A stretch of DNA of 64,000 nt from Trichosporon coremiiforme. Lineage: Eukaryota; Basidiomycota; Tremellomycetes; Trichosporonales; Trichosporonaceae. Shown here one piece after another: positions 49,675 through 59,571 of the stretch. The translations under genes were made by a program, and so were the position numbers. Under the pieces are notes generated by a model, which did no database searches, was not told the origin of the DNA, and saw only the letters and a list, made by a program, of their open reading frames with translations. Location: the NCBI GenBank assembly GCA_039545355.1, contig BCJJ01000005.1:619008-683007 (forward strand). Reading direction: 5' to 3'. Every line of letters starts with the position of its first letter. Positions within the stretch are counted from its first letter, which is position 1.

Positions 49675-51069
49675 CGCTCGCCGCAAACCGTAGCCGCTGG
49701 AATGCAACCCAGCTCACCTTCTCCCCATCCCGTAACACCAGAGATCATCTCGACATCGCTCACACACCCATCACCACCGTCCCCCGACGTCCGACTGCCG
49801 CCTGTAACTGTCGACCACTGATCCAACGTCGGCCGTTCCCTGTCGCTCACTACCACTTGTTCCCCAAAGCCAAAGGGTGAGTCGCTCGTGAGCCCGGCGA
49901 GCACCGGCAGAAAAAAACGCACAGAACCAGAGCTGACATTGACCTCTTTGCTGTACCCCGCTTCGATCTCGCCTGTCCCCGCCTCGCCTGCTTCTGGTTC
50001 TCTCATCGCGCCCTCTCGTCCGCTCACCCGCCTACGCTCATGCCGCCGTCACTCTACTTGTGCCGCTCTCGCCGCAAAACGCACGGTTCTTGATCTGACC
50101 GCCGGCGTCTGCCTCATCTCACCCCGCATCGACCCCTCGGTATTGTCGGCTTGGCTTCCTTCTCTGCCGCCTCTGTGCCGCCTCTCGGGCTCATCCGTCT
50201 GGGCCGTTGCAATTCCCGCCGGCTCGCGCACCGACTTGACCGCTCTACCGTTCCCCTGCTAACCACTCCTGCGCCTGGCACATACCTGGCCTCCGTGTTT
50301 CGTCCGACGCCCACTCGTCTCGCTTGTGTCATTCACCGCTTGGGCCGCCTTGACCGCCCGATTCACGTCGGCAACTCGTTCATCTCGTCTCACGCCCCTC
50401 GCTCTACGCCTCGCTCTTCGCCTTCTTGCCTGCCGCCCTCCCACCCCTCCGCTCACCACCGAATCCCACCCGCTGCCCCGACCATCCGATGCTGCCCCTC
50501 ATTCCGGCGTGCCCGACCCTACATTCGTATTGACTGACCGCTACCATCTCCAACCCATCCCTTCATCTCCTCCACCCATATCTTCGGCACTCCACTGCTC
50601 CGCCCGCTTTACCCTTCTTGCGCCTGTGCTTCCCCGCATTCTACCCAAAACAAACAATTCCTTGGGCACATTTGGCACTGCTGCTGACCAACTAACGACT
50701 GGCTCCTGTCACTGTTCGGACCAAATTGGCCTCATGACCAACAGCAGCCTTAGTCAACGCCTCTGAACGCCTCGTTTAGGCCCCAAGCTCGTCTCAAGCC
50801 GCATTGCAATTTCTCCTGCCGCTTCACCGCAAAGGAGGTGCCGCATTGCAGAGCAGACGCGACCTGCGAGACGAGAAGAAAAAATACCGCAGCCACATCT
50901 GAAGCATTAGCCGCGTGCTGATATCGACAACGAAAGCTCTTGCCGCCTGAGACTTCTCTCTATCGCATTCATCACCGCCGCCCAGATCTAAGGCATTGAA
51001 GCTTGAGCTGCGCTCGCGCCAACGCCCATCTCTCGGTACTCAACTATATCTCGATTAAAGGTAGCAACG

Positions 51070-53557
51070 ATGGCCAACGATAGTCCCATCGAGCCCGTCC
51101 AGGCTCCCAAGTCGAACCCTCCGCCACTCCAGCCCCGGTCACGAACGCCCAAGGTAGACAAGGACGTCAAGACCACGCCGCATCCTGTCCGCCCTGCGCC
51201 CCGCCCCGGCATGCCCAGCATTGCCTACAACGAGACCATGTTCGGTGCCGGCGGCTTTGGCGGTCCCGGCCGTGAGCCTCTCCCTGCTCCTCGACCGAAG
51301 GAGATTGAGAAGGAGGAGCTCACGACCAAGGGCCGCAAGCGCAAACGTCTTGCGAAGGCCTGCAGTGCCTGTCACAAGAACAAGCGTCGTTGCGATGGCT
51401 TCGCTCCCTGCTCCAACTGCGAGTTCTCTGCCCGCCCCTGCATCTACCTGAACGCCCAGGGAGAGCAGATCCCCCCGCCCCGCACTCGTGACACCTCCAC
51501 CATCCCAATGAACAAGGGCACGTCGAGCGACGGCAAGCAGTTCATCCCGGCCGTCCCTGTGCCCGAGCGTCGGCTGAGTGGAGGTAAGATGAACGGGGCT
51601 CCGGGACCTGCTGGGGAGGACTGGGCCGGCCGTGACTACCCCGGTGCCTCGGGCAGCGAGGCCGACTGGCGCAACGGTGACCACCCTGCTTACGGCCCTC
51701 TCGAGGCCGTCGAGAACGACCCCGCTCTTGCCGCCGAGCTCCTTGACAGTGAGTACAGCTACGGCGTTCTGGAGTCGCAGCTGACATTCAGTCTTCCTCA
51801 AGCGCACGCCTCCTTACGCTTCGATGCTCCATGTGCCAACGTTCCTCCACAGGCAGTATCTGGGTCAGGTGTCACCTATCCTCATGGACGCCATCTACGC
51901 ACTGGCTGCGCGCTTGTGCGAGCACCCCGGTTTTGTTTTGGCCTTCCCCGCATCAATTCCGTCGCACCTCCGCGGCAAGCCGTTTGCTGACCGGTGCAGC
52001 GCCAACCTCGACCGCATCGTCGAGATGCGCAACCGCTGGACCGAGGAGGACCACCAGATGGACTCGGGCACGTGGGAGGAGACCGAGTTCGTGCAGAGCG
52101 CTCTCATCCTCAGCGTCTACTTCACGTCCACACGTCAGCCACGTCTTGGCCTCTTCTACCTCGATGTCGCCCTGTCCGTGCTGCGCCCAGGCGCGAACGG
52201 CCTGTTGTCTCCGCCCTCGGCCCGCCTGAATCTGTCGACCCACGAGTTCTACACGCTTGCCGAGGTCCGCAACCGCACCTTCTGGCTGTGCGTCATGGGC
52301 GACATTCTTCCTGCCGCCTCTGGCCGCCGCCGCACGATCCGCGACCACGAGTTCGCCAACGTGTCGCTTCCCGGCCCGGAGATGTACTGGACCCGCTACG
52401 GCGGCATGGCGTCGAACGGCCGTGAGCCGCTTCGCCGTGACTGCCTCGCCGTCGGCACCGGCAACTGGCACTCCGAGGAGGGCCAGGTCGGTGAGATTGG
52501 CCACATCATCCGCATCCTCGTGCTGTTCTCCAACATCATGGCGATCACGAACAACGGCGGCGCGGGCTCGCACGAGGCCCGTCACCTCTCGCCCTCGCAC
52601 TACGAGCAGGCTCTCAAGTCTTGGGCTCTTGACCTGCCGCGCCACCTGCGCTTCGACGAGGTGAACCTGTCGCTGTCGATGGCCAAGATCCAGAACTCTG
52701 TCGCCGAGGTCGCCTTTGCAGGCTGGTCCTTCGCGTACATGCATGCGGTCGCCGAGTGCGGCATGTTCTACCTGCAGTCGAAGCACACTGGTGCTCCCTT
52801 CGCGGTGCAGCGCCAGGGGCAAGCCGTTGACAACCTGACGGTCATCATCGAGAGCTTTGGTGAGCGTGGGCGCGAGGGTCCGCTCATGTTCTTCCCTGTC
52901 ATGATTGTGACGTGCTGGATGGACCACATTGCGGCGACCAAGCCCGCGAGCGTTCACAGCGCGATGGAGGAGCGTGTCAACGCCTGGTGGGCGGACGTCG
53001 GACGCGAGTGGGGCTGGGAGCGCCGTGAGACTCTCGAGCGTGGCATCTTCCCGAACCTCGAGACGATTGGCGGCGGCACGGCCGAGCGCGACCCTCTGCG
53101 CGAGCGTCCGTTTGCTCTGGGCACTGCCCGGCGGTACGAGCCCCCCGCTCTTGGACTGTACCAGCAGACCTCCCCTGTCATGGAGTCGAGCGCGAGCAGC
53201 ACGACTAGTCATGCCGTCGTCACGCCCAACGAGTCGAACCACCCGCGCTATCCCGTCCTCCCGCCTCTGCGCTCTGGAAGCGGTGGCCGTTCGCCCTCGC
53301 CTGCGCGCAGCAGTCGCAGCGCGCACTCGGTCCGCTCTGGTTCGGACCGCGAGCGCGAGCGCGAGCTTCCTCCGCTGCACGCCACCCGCCCGCTCGCCGA
53401 GCGCGAGTGGGAGGCCGAGAAGCGTGCCCGCCTCTCGCCCCCGCGCCGCGACTGGCCCTCCGGCCCGCTGCTCGGCATCGACGCACTCGTCTCCGCCGCT
53501 GAGGAGCACCGTCGCGAGAGCATGGAGAAGGCCGCGGCCAAGGCCGTTACTGCATAA
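51070..53557 (+). CDS. Zn2Cys6 (Gal4-type) transcription factor
   Basis: Fungal binuclear-zinc-cluster regulator of 814 aa; target genes unknown. Exons 51070-51748 and 51792-53557 are joined by a 43-nt intron (GTGAGT...GCTGACATTCAG). The zinc cluster is C98-x2-C101-x6-C108-x5-C114-x2-C117-x6-C124, preceded by the basic run GRKRKRLAK. From about 230 the protein reads FLKRTPPYASMLHVPTF and continues as the helical middle homology region (Pfam Fungal_trans type) to about 620. The C-terminal 180 residues are Ser/Arg/Glu-rich (GSDRERERELPP). The start is the first ATG after a leader that may exceed 1 kb, suggesting translational control. A 1757-bp transposon lies 258 bp past its stop codon. Confidence 0.93.
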
Positions 53558-53815
53558 GCGCGGCCGCCGCGTGGCAAAGTTGCCGAGGTGCCGCCTAGTT
53601 GTGCACATTACATTGTATCGAATTGTACCACTGTAACGGGTAGACCAGACATTGCTTGAACGGTTGTTATGAATACTCTCTGATTTGTTACTATGTGCAG
53701 TGCACGGCGTTATGTGCGAGCAGAAGAGCAGCACCGAGACATGCACAAAGCATGAAGGTCAGATTGGTGTCGTGTGCAGACCATGCTTTTGGTGAAGTTT
53801 GGCGTTACAGCGGTA

Positions 53816-53842
53816 AACTAGGGTCACAGGTTAAGTCGAACG
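53816..53842 (+). repeat. Left terminal inverted repeat of the Tc1-like element
   Basis: These 27 bp are an exact reverse complement of 55546-55572 and directly follow a TA dinucleotide. Confidence 0.95.
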
Positions 53843-53989
53843 AGTGGTGCCACAAACGAGGCCGTGAACTGTCGACCTCGCTGCAACCACGAATAACTCA
53901 TGCATATGCATGTTTCTTGCTCTATAAACAGTTGTTCCACGTGCATGGGAGTCTTGGTAACCTATATACGAAGCATGGTGCACCTGGGA

Positions 53990-55130
53990 TCAATACTTAA
54001 TGTGTCCTCCATTAGCAGAGATGGTGTCCTTGATCCTGTTAGGCATGGACATGATAAGTCGGTCGATCTCATTCTGATCATAGGTGTTCCAGAGCTCCGT
54101 AGCGGCAGCGAATAGCCCCTCCTGGGTGGTGGGACGAGGGTTGAGACGGGCCAGGCGGCGCTTGAGGTTGCTCCAAAGGTTCTCAATGGGGTTGAGGCAA
54201 GGAGAGCAGGGAGGGTGAGGCAGGAAGCGCATGCCAAGTTGCTCTGCCTTGCCACGGGTGGCCTTGGCTGTGTGGACGACAGCGTTGTCCTCTACAACCC
54301 AGGGCAAGCCATAACCACGCCACTGAGTCTTGACACGCTTCCAGCAATCAAACAACTCCTTCTCAGTCACCTGGGTGCGATAGATGGCCGCATTGACTCC
54401 CTTGCGCTTGGAGGTCGACTGGGAGGTGTCAAACCACACCAGCTTCGACTTGCCGCCATACCAGATAGCCCCCCAGCACATAATCGACCCACAGCTCGAT
54501 CTGGAGGTGTACTGGATGTACCTGAGTGTCAGCACTCTTCCACAGCATGTAGAACGTCAGGAAAGACACTCACCGCTCATTGGCACGGTCAGAACCGATG
54601 GGGCGCGTCACATATGCTCTGTGGAGCTGGTCAATGTAGAGAGGGACCTCGTCACAGAAGATCACCTTCCTCCACTCTTGGAAGAGTCGCTGCTGCTCAA
54701 GAGCATAAGCGAGACGCTTCTCCTTGTGAAGGGGGCTTAGATACGGCCGCACAAGAGCCACAAAGCGGCCATAACCAAGCTGGCGACGTGCACGGCGCAG
54801 AGTCATGAGAGAGAGGACAATGTCTCTGTCTGCAAGAGTGTCCAACACCTCACGATTGCTGGCGAAGGGCTGAGCCTCAAAGACCTCGTAGATTGCTCTG
54901 AGGTTGTCGGGAGTGAGCTTGGTGTGGCTGCGGGGGATGCGGATCCCCTGGACAGGGTTCAGAACAGCCAGAGCAGGTGGAATGAGAGCCTGGAGGCGAG
55001 CTAACATCACACAGTAACCCACAGTGCTCTTGGCGACGTTGTACTCCCAGGCGACAGAGGAATAGCTGCGGTAGCGAGCCAAGGACGCAATCTTGGCGCG
55101 GCGGCGAGGTGTGAGGCAAGGGCGAGGCAT
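53990..55130 (-). CDS. Tc1-like DD34E transposase
   Basis: Cut-and-paste transposase of about 362 aa. Exons 55130-54574 and 54521-53990 flank a 52-nt intron (GTGAGT...GCTGACACTCAG); joining gives DRANER-YIQYTS. N-terminal helix-turn-helix DNA-binding region (residues 8-60, with ARYRSYSSVAWEYNVAKSTV) and a second one to about 120. Catalytic triad: Asp160 (IFCDEVP), Asp264 (VVEDNAVVH) and Glu299 (LNPIENLW), with 34 residues between the last two, i.e. DD34E of the Tc1 family. SPCLNPIENLWSNLKRRL is a near-standard Tc1 block. The start at 55130 (MPRPCLTPRRRAK) is chosen over 55178 because a TATA-like element lies only about 10 bp upstream of the latter. No stop or frameshift interrupts the frame, so the protein could be functional. 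Confidence 0.93.
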
Positions 55131-55187
55131 AGCTGCAAGTTCTGATGAGGTAGAGCTGTTGTGGAAGAGAAGTGGCACTCAAGGAGG

Positions 55188-55193
55188 CTTATA
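55188..55193 (-). promoter_or_regulatory. TATA-like element of the transposase gene
   Basis: The minus strand reads TATAAG about 60 bp upstream of the preferred transposase start codon, inside the element. Confidence 0.35.
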
Positions 55194-55545
55194 TGCCACA
55201 AAGATGGACAGTCGGACGGACTCCGCTGCCGATATGCATGGTTTCGACTCAATTCTTGGATTTTCCAAAAGCCCAGCTTCGGAGCTTGATACATGAAAGA
55301 TTTGGGGCAAGCACAGGCCTCGGTGGCTGAGATCTAGGGCGATAAGGAGGGTGGTGACATGCAGCTTTATTGTGGTGGTGTGGTGGCCAGTATGCACGGT
55401 GCGCTCTGCAGCTCCATTTGTCCGAGCTGCCAAGCATTCCTTTCGGCTCTACGCGGAGTTTCTAGGCATAAAGAGTACCGTTGCATGAGTTATGGATCAG
55501 AACATGAGCCACGGCGAGGTTGACGATGACGGGACCGTGCGCATC

Positions 55546-55572
55546 CGTTCGACTTAACCTGTGACCCTAGTT
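55546..55572 (-). repeat. Right terminal inverted repeat of the Tc1-like element
   Basis: These 27 bp are an exact reverse complement of 53816-53842 and are directly followed by a TA dinucleotide. Confidence 0.95.
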
Positions 55573-55768
55573 TACACGCAGGTGGAGGGAGGACAACACC
55601 CTGGCTGGGTAGATGACATCATGCATCATGTCGCCACTGACCGAGGAGTAGGTGGACCACATGCGTCACCGTTTGTCTTTCTCGTCTCCACTTCGACATT
55701 GCATACACTTCAACAACTGCTCGCCTTCCGACTTTGACCCGAAACTGAATCAGAAAGCGAGCAAAACA

Positions 55769-56833
55769 ATGGGCGGCAAGAGCAACAACAACAAGGGCAA
55801 GGCGCCCAAGGTCCATGCAGGCGAGAGCTTCGCCGACGCTGTGCGCGAGGGCACTCCCGCCGACCCGAACGGGGACCAGAACGCGCGTCTGAAGCCTGGA
55901 GAGACCTACGCCGATGCGGTGCAAGAGGGTCTGCCCGAGAACCACTCGTCGTCTTCAGACGCACCCCCGGCGTACTCTGCGAACGGCATTAAGGCGTCCG
56001 ACAACAAGACTTCCTCGTCGACCCAGGCGCAGTCCGGCAGCTCGTCGCAGCAGAAGAGCCATCCCCTGCACCTTCCGCGCGCGCACCACAGCCACCGGCT
56101 CGGCTCCCCGTCCCCTTCGCCGTCGCCCGGAGGTCACCACCACGGCCACTCGCACCCGCACAGCCACCACTTCTCGACTGGCGGAGGCAGCGGTGGCAGC
56201 GGCGGTATCTTCGCGGCGCAGTTTGGGCCGGGTGGCACCGAGGAGGGCGTCGTCATGGTCCCCGAGAGGGAGTACATCTACGCACTCATGCGCGCGCGCC
56301 GCAGGTTCTGGGCTACACTGTTCTGGGCTCTCCTTATTTATCTCGTTGCTGGGTAAGTGCTGGTTTCATTCATTCCTTCCTTCTTGCATTTAGGGTCCCG
56401 TGATGGAGCCTTCGCCACTTCTTCACGAGACCATCACGGCTGGCCCTTCGCCACTTGGCTGGCTATCTGGGCGCCGCAACTGTGTTGCTCGATAGTCAGG
56501 GAGCCTGTCTTTTCGAGGAATGGAGGGTTCTCTTCGAACGCTTCTCAATCGAGGGCTCGGGCACAGAATCTATCCGCACCCGCAGCTGCTCCCAGGAGAA
56601 TTATGACCAAGCTAACATCCAGTGCCATCGTCGGCGGCGGCGTCGCAGACGCCAACTCACACAGGGGCAAGCACAAGGACAAGAATGGCAAGTGGCACGA
56701 CCACACCGTCGCCGTGTCCGAGGAGAAGGGCGAGCCTCTCGCGTTCGTCCGTGTCGGTGTTCCCGCCGACAGCAGCCGGGAGGTCGACATACCGTGGGAT
56801 TACAGGGTGCAGGACGTGACCACGCCCGAGTAA
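55769..56833 (+). CDS. Small His/Ser-rich membrane protein, unknown
   Basis: 264 aa, not recognised. Exon 1 (55769-56352) and exon 2 (56623-56833) are joined across a 270-nt intron (GTAAGT...CTAACATCCAG), long for this window. The join lies inside the single hydrophobic segment, FWATLFWALLIYLVAG followed by AIVGGGVADA. Residues 1-165 are hydrophilic, with two similar motifs (GESFADAVREG and GETYADAVQEG, about 17-27 and 43-53), a Ser/Gln linker and a His-rich run (HHHGHSHPHSHH) that may bind metal. After the membrane helix (about 183-205) comes a compact charged domain with KHKDKNGKWHDHTV. An in-frame ATG at 55652 would add 39 residues. The Tc1-like element lies immediately upstream and may have displaced part of its promoter. 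Confidence 0.75.
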
Positions 56834-57953
56834 CGACGTTATCGACGATCTGTACGATCTGTACAATTTGTACGAGGAAGCAGGAAGAAGTCTAATGAAG
56901 TTGTGTATGTTTTCTTGCAATGTGGTCCCGTGATACCCGTCAGAGGAACGGTTAGAATACGCCACTGTTAAGACGCAGAGATGTCAGCGCTGCCAGTGGT
57001 ACACAGCCAATGCCGTCCGGGCGGGAGCCGCGTTCCAACACAGCGGAGCCGATCCGGCCACTTGCTATCGCTTTTCCTCAGCCAGTCAGTGATCAGTCGA
57101 GGGAATACTGATGTCAGCCTGCTCCATATGTCAGTCTGTAAAGATAACACTGGCTGTCGTAGATACGTATCCCAGATCTCTGGCGCAGCTGCGTATCTGC
57201 GGGCCTCAATCTTGTTCCCTGGCAGGTGGGCGTCGTGCTTGCTGAATGCGCCCAATAGTCCATGATCGCCTAGCAACGGCATGCACACTACTGAAATCAG
57301 TCTAGCGTATTCTGACGACCTTCCACACAACGTGTTTCTACACATTTGTCCTAGAGTTCTCACATCTTTATCATTCATGCAACACAGATGCACATAGGTT
57401 TATAAGTATTCCGCACATCTTCGTAAGCCGCACGTCTATCTTCACTGTGTTTAGTCAGGTTCGGTGTCTACGGTGCGGAATCGGGTGCGGGATCAGAAGT
57501 ACCCTGCGGAGCTGGCACGTTCTGGCGTTCGCTATCAGACGAAATCGCGCACTGTGATTGGCCGATCAAGGACGGTGCCTGTACGTCATCTAGCCCTCTG
57601 TTCTTGTCGACCGTCTGCGTCTTGCAGGTGACAAAGCCGTGGGTTCAACGGCGTCCATTCGTGACCTGGTTCTGGGCATGCAGACATTGATTCCAGGCTC
57701 GCCGGGCCTAAGGAACGCCCGTCCATCCCTCGTTCCCACTTCACGTCAATCCGTTCGGTCAGCTCGGTCATCATCACTCGAGCGCTAGCCCCGAATCCGC
57801 TGTCGATCCCCCGTCGTCATCAATATAAATACCGACATGCGTGTGTCGGATCGGTTCCGCATTCTTTCCCACCGACCTCCAACGTCAATCGAAGCGCCCC
57901 AGTTTCCCCCCTAAACAGCAACCAACACCATATTCGCCTCGAAAGTACTCAGA
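56834..57953. other. Intergenic region, pirin promoter
   Basis: No gene is seen between the small membrane protein and the pirin, both on the plus strand. A TATA box lies near the pirin end (57824-57830). A frame on the minus strand near 56968-57393 has no supporting features. Confidence 0.5.
57824..57830 (+). promoter_or_regulatory. TATA box of the pirin gene
   Basis: TATAAAT lies 130 bp upstream of the pirin ATG, in an AT-rich island within GC-rich sequence. This is a plausible core promoter element by sequence and spacing. Confidence 0.5.
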
Positions 57954-59058
57954 ATGGCATCCAAAGGCCTCGGCACCGTCGTCGAACTCCAGCGCCCGTG
58001 GCAGGGTGTGGGCCCCTTTATCTTCACCTCGCACCATGTCGACGCCTACCCCGCTGCTGCTGAGGGCACGCTTGGCCCGCCTGCCGCGGACCTCAAGGGA
58101 CGCAACATCGGCATGGACATGCGCAACGCATCCGGCACCGGATGGAACATGTACCACGGAGACAAGATTCCCGGTTTCCCGGCGCACCCCCACACTGGTT
58201 TCGAGACTGTTTCTATTGTGAGTTTAACCCCGACTTTGACTTGAAGCCGATGATAGAGTGAGGACAAAGCTAACTTAACAGGTAGGATCTGGCATCGTCG
58301 ACCACGCCGACTCGCTCGGCGCCGGCGCGCGCTACGGCAAGGGCGACGTGCAGTGGGTCACGACCGGACGCGGAGTCGTCCACTCTGAGATGTTCCCGCT
58401 GCTCAGGGACGACGCCCCGAACCCCTTCGAGCTCTACCAGATGTGGCTGAACCTGCCCGCTGCCAAGAAGAAGGTCCCCGCCGAGTTCACGATGCAGTGG
58501 GACGAGAAGATCCCCATCGTGCGCCGCGAGACCGGCCAGGGCTGTGCCAGCGTCCGCGTCATCGCAGGCTCGTTTGACGGCGTCGACCCCCTCCCACCTC
58601 CCAAGAACTCGTACGCGGCCGAGAAGGAGGGCGACGTCGCGATCTGGCTCATCGAGATGGAGCCCCGGTCGGCCATCAAGCTCCCCGCCATGAACACGGA
58701 CAAGACGGAGCGCATGCTCTACGTGCACAAGGGCGGCGCAGCGTCCATCGACGGTCAGACCGTCACCGACCTCAACGGCTTCAAGCAGACCAAGAATGAC
58801 CGCCTCACCATCATCAACGGCCCCAAGCCCACCACCATCCTCGTCCTCCAGGGCGTCCCCATCGATGAGCCCTACGTCCAGCGCGGCCCCTTCGTCACCA
58901 ACTCGGAGCAGGAGCTCAACCAGGCCTTCGCCGAGTACCAGCGCACGCAGTTCGGTGGATGGCCTTGGGACTCGGACCAGCCCGTGTACGGACGCGACGA
59001 GCCCCGCTTCGCCATCCACGGAAAGGGCCAGAAAAAGGAGTACCCCACCGACAACTGA
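57954..59058 (+). CDS. Pirin family protein (cupin)
   Basis: 346-aa bicupin. Exons 57954-58217 and 58282-59058 are joined by a 64-nt intron (GTGAGT...TAACTTAACAG). The N-terminal cupin keeps the full pirin metal set: His78 and His80 in FPAHPHTGFETV, and His122 and Glu124 in GVVHSEM, with spacing as in human pirin. The C-terminal pirin domain (about 200-310) includes KTERMLYVHKGGAA and LVLQGVPIDEPYVQRGPFV. Family members bind Fe and act as quercetin dioxygenases or as redox-sensitive nuclear cofactors; which applies here cannot be told. Length is slightly above the bacterial and human proteins (about 290) because of the C-terminal GGWPWDSDQPVYGRDEPRFA tail, typical of many fungal and bacterial pirins. 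Confidence 0.95.
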
Positions 59059-59571
59059 CTTGCTCACACCAAGAGCAAACTCTAGGTACATAGAACAATG
59101 TCTTTATAGCAGCAAACTATAGTGTATGAAGTAGAATCATAAGTCAATCCCAAGCAGCAGCGCATATGAAGCAATCAACGAGGAACATCAGTGAGCAGAA
59201 GCGATCAGCAGGAATGGTGCACAAGGAATTGCGACAGTACACATCAGTGTCAGTGTGCAGGGCAGCGCTCGTCAGTCTAACGATGTAAGTTGCATGTCTC
59301 TAGATGTCTAAGTGTTATGTTATATGTCAAGCAACACGGGAAGCACTCATGTCAGCTCAAAAATGAGAGGGCGGCAGCCGTACCAATTGAGGATATAAGA
59401 TGTGAGGATCCACAGGCTCAGCACGGGGCTGGAGCGGCTATCAATAGCCTCCTCGAGCGAGTGACATCTCCGCGTGCCGCGGGCGCTCATGGCAAGTCTC
59501 ACGGCTGGCTTTCTGCAAAGTCCTGCTTAGTCAGCTTCCAGCCGTACTCTGGGAAGCTAGACTCACCTGCA
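59059..59571. other. 3' space between convergent pirin and sirtuin genes
   Basis: This should hold both 3' untranslated ends. No gene or structured element was recognised. Confidence 0.5.

Larger units (their letters stand above)
46230..51069. other. Gene-poor 4.8 kb with tandem repeats and a long C/T leader
   Basis: No gene is supported between the large disordered protein and the Zn2Cys6 regulator. Three short tandem arrays (46958, 47203 and 49633) are listed separately. From about 49500 to 50860 the plus strand is C/T-rich, the likely promoter and 5' leader of the regulator, with many short upstream ATGs. Open frames between 47300 and 49400 overlap on both strands and read as noise. Confidence 0.5.
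53816..55572 (-). mobile_element. Complete Tc1-like DNA transposon, 1757 bp
   Basis: Perfect 27-bp terminal inverted repeats (53816-53842 and 55546-55572) begin AACTAGGGTCACAGGTT. They are flanked by TA on both sides (53814-53815 and 55573-55574), the target duplication of the Tc1/mariner superfamily. Weaker inverted similarity continues inward (ATAACTCATGCA on both arms). The element carries one intact transposase on the minus strand. Identical repeats, an unbroken reading frame with a spliceable intron and a clean TA duplication point to recent insertion and possible activity. It sits between the Zn2Cys6 gene and a small membrane-protein gene, ending 196 bp before the latter's start. Confidence 0.93.

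Noticed and set aside
51953..53746. 597-codon open frame on the minus strand
   Set aside because: It mirrors the Zn2Cys6 coding exon. GC-rich third positions remove stops from the opposite strand; the translation is Arg/Ala/Val/Leu-rich with no domain.
53131..55178. Longer transposase start at 55178
   Set aside because: A TATA-like element about 10 bp upstream would place transcription start downstream of that ATG; 55130 gives a typical Tc1 N-terminus.
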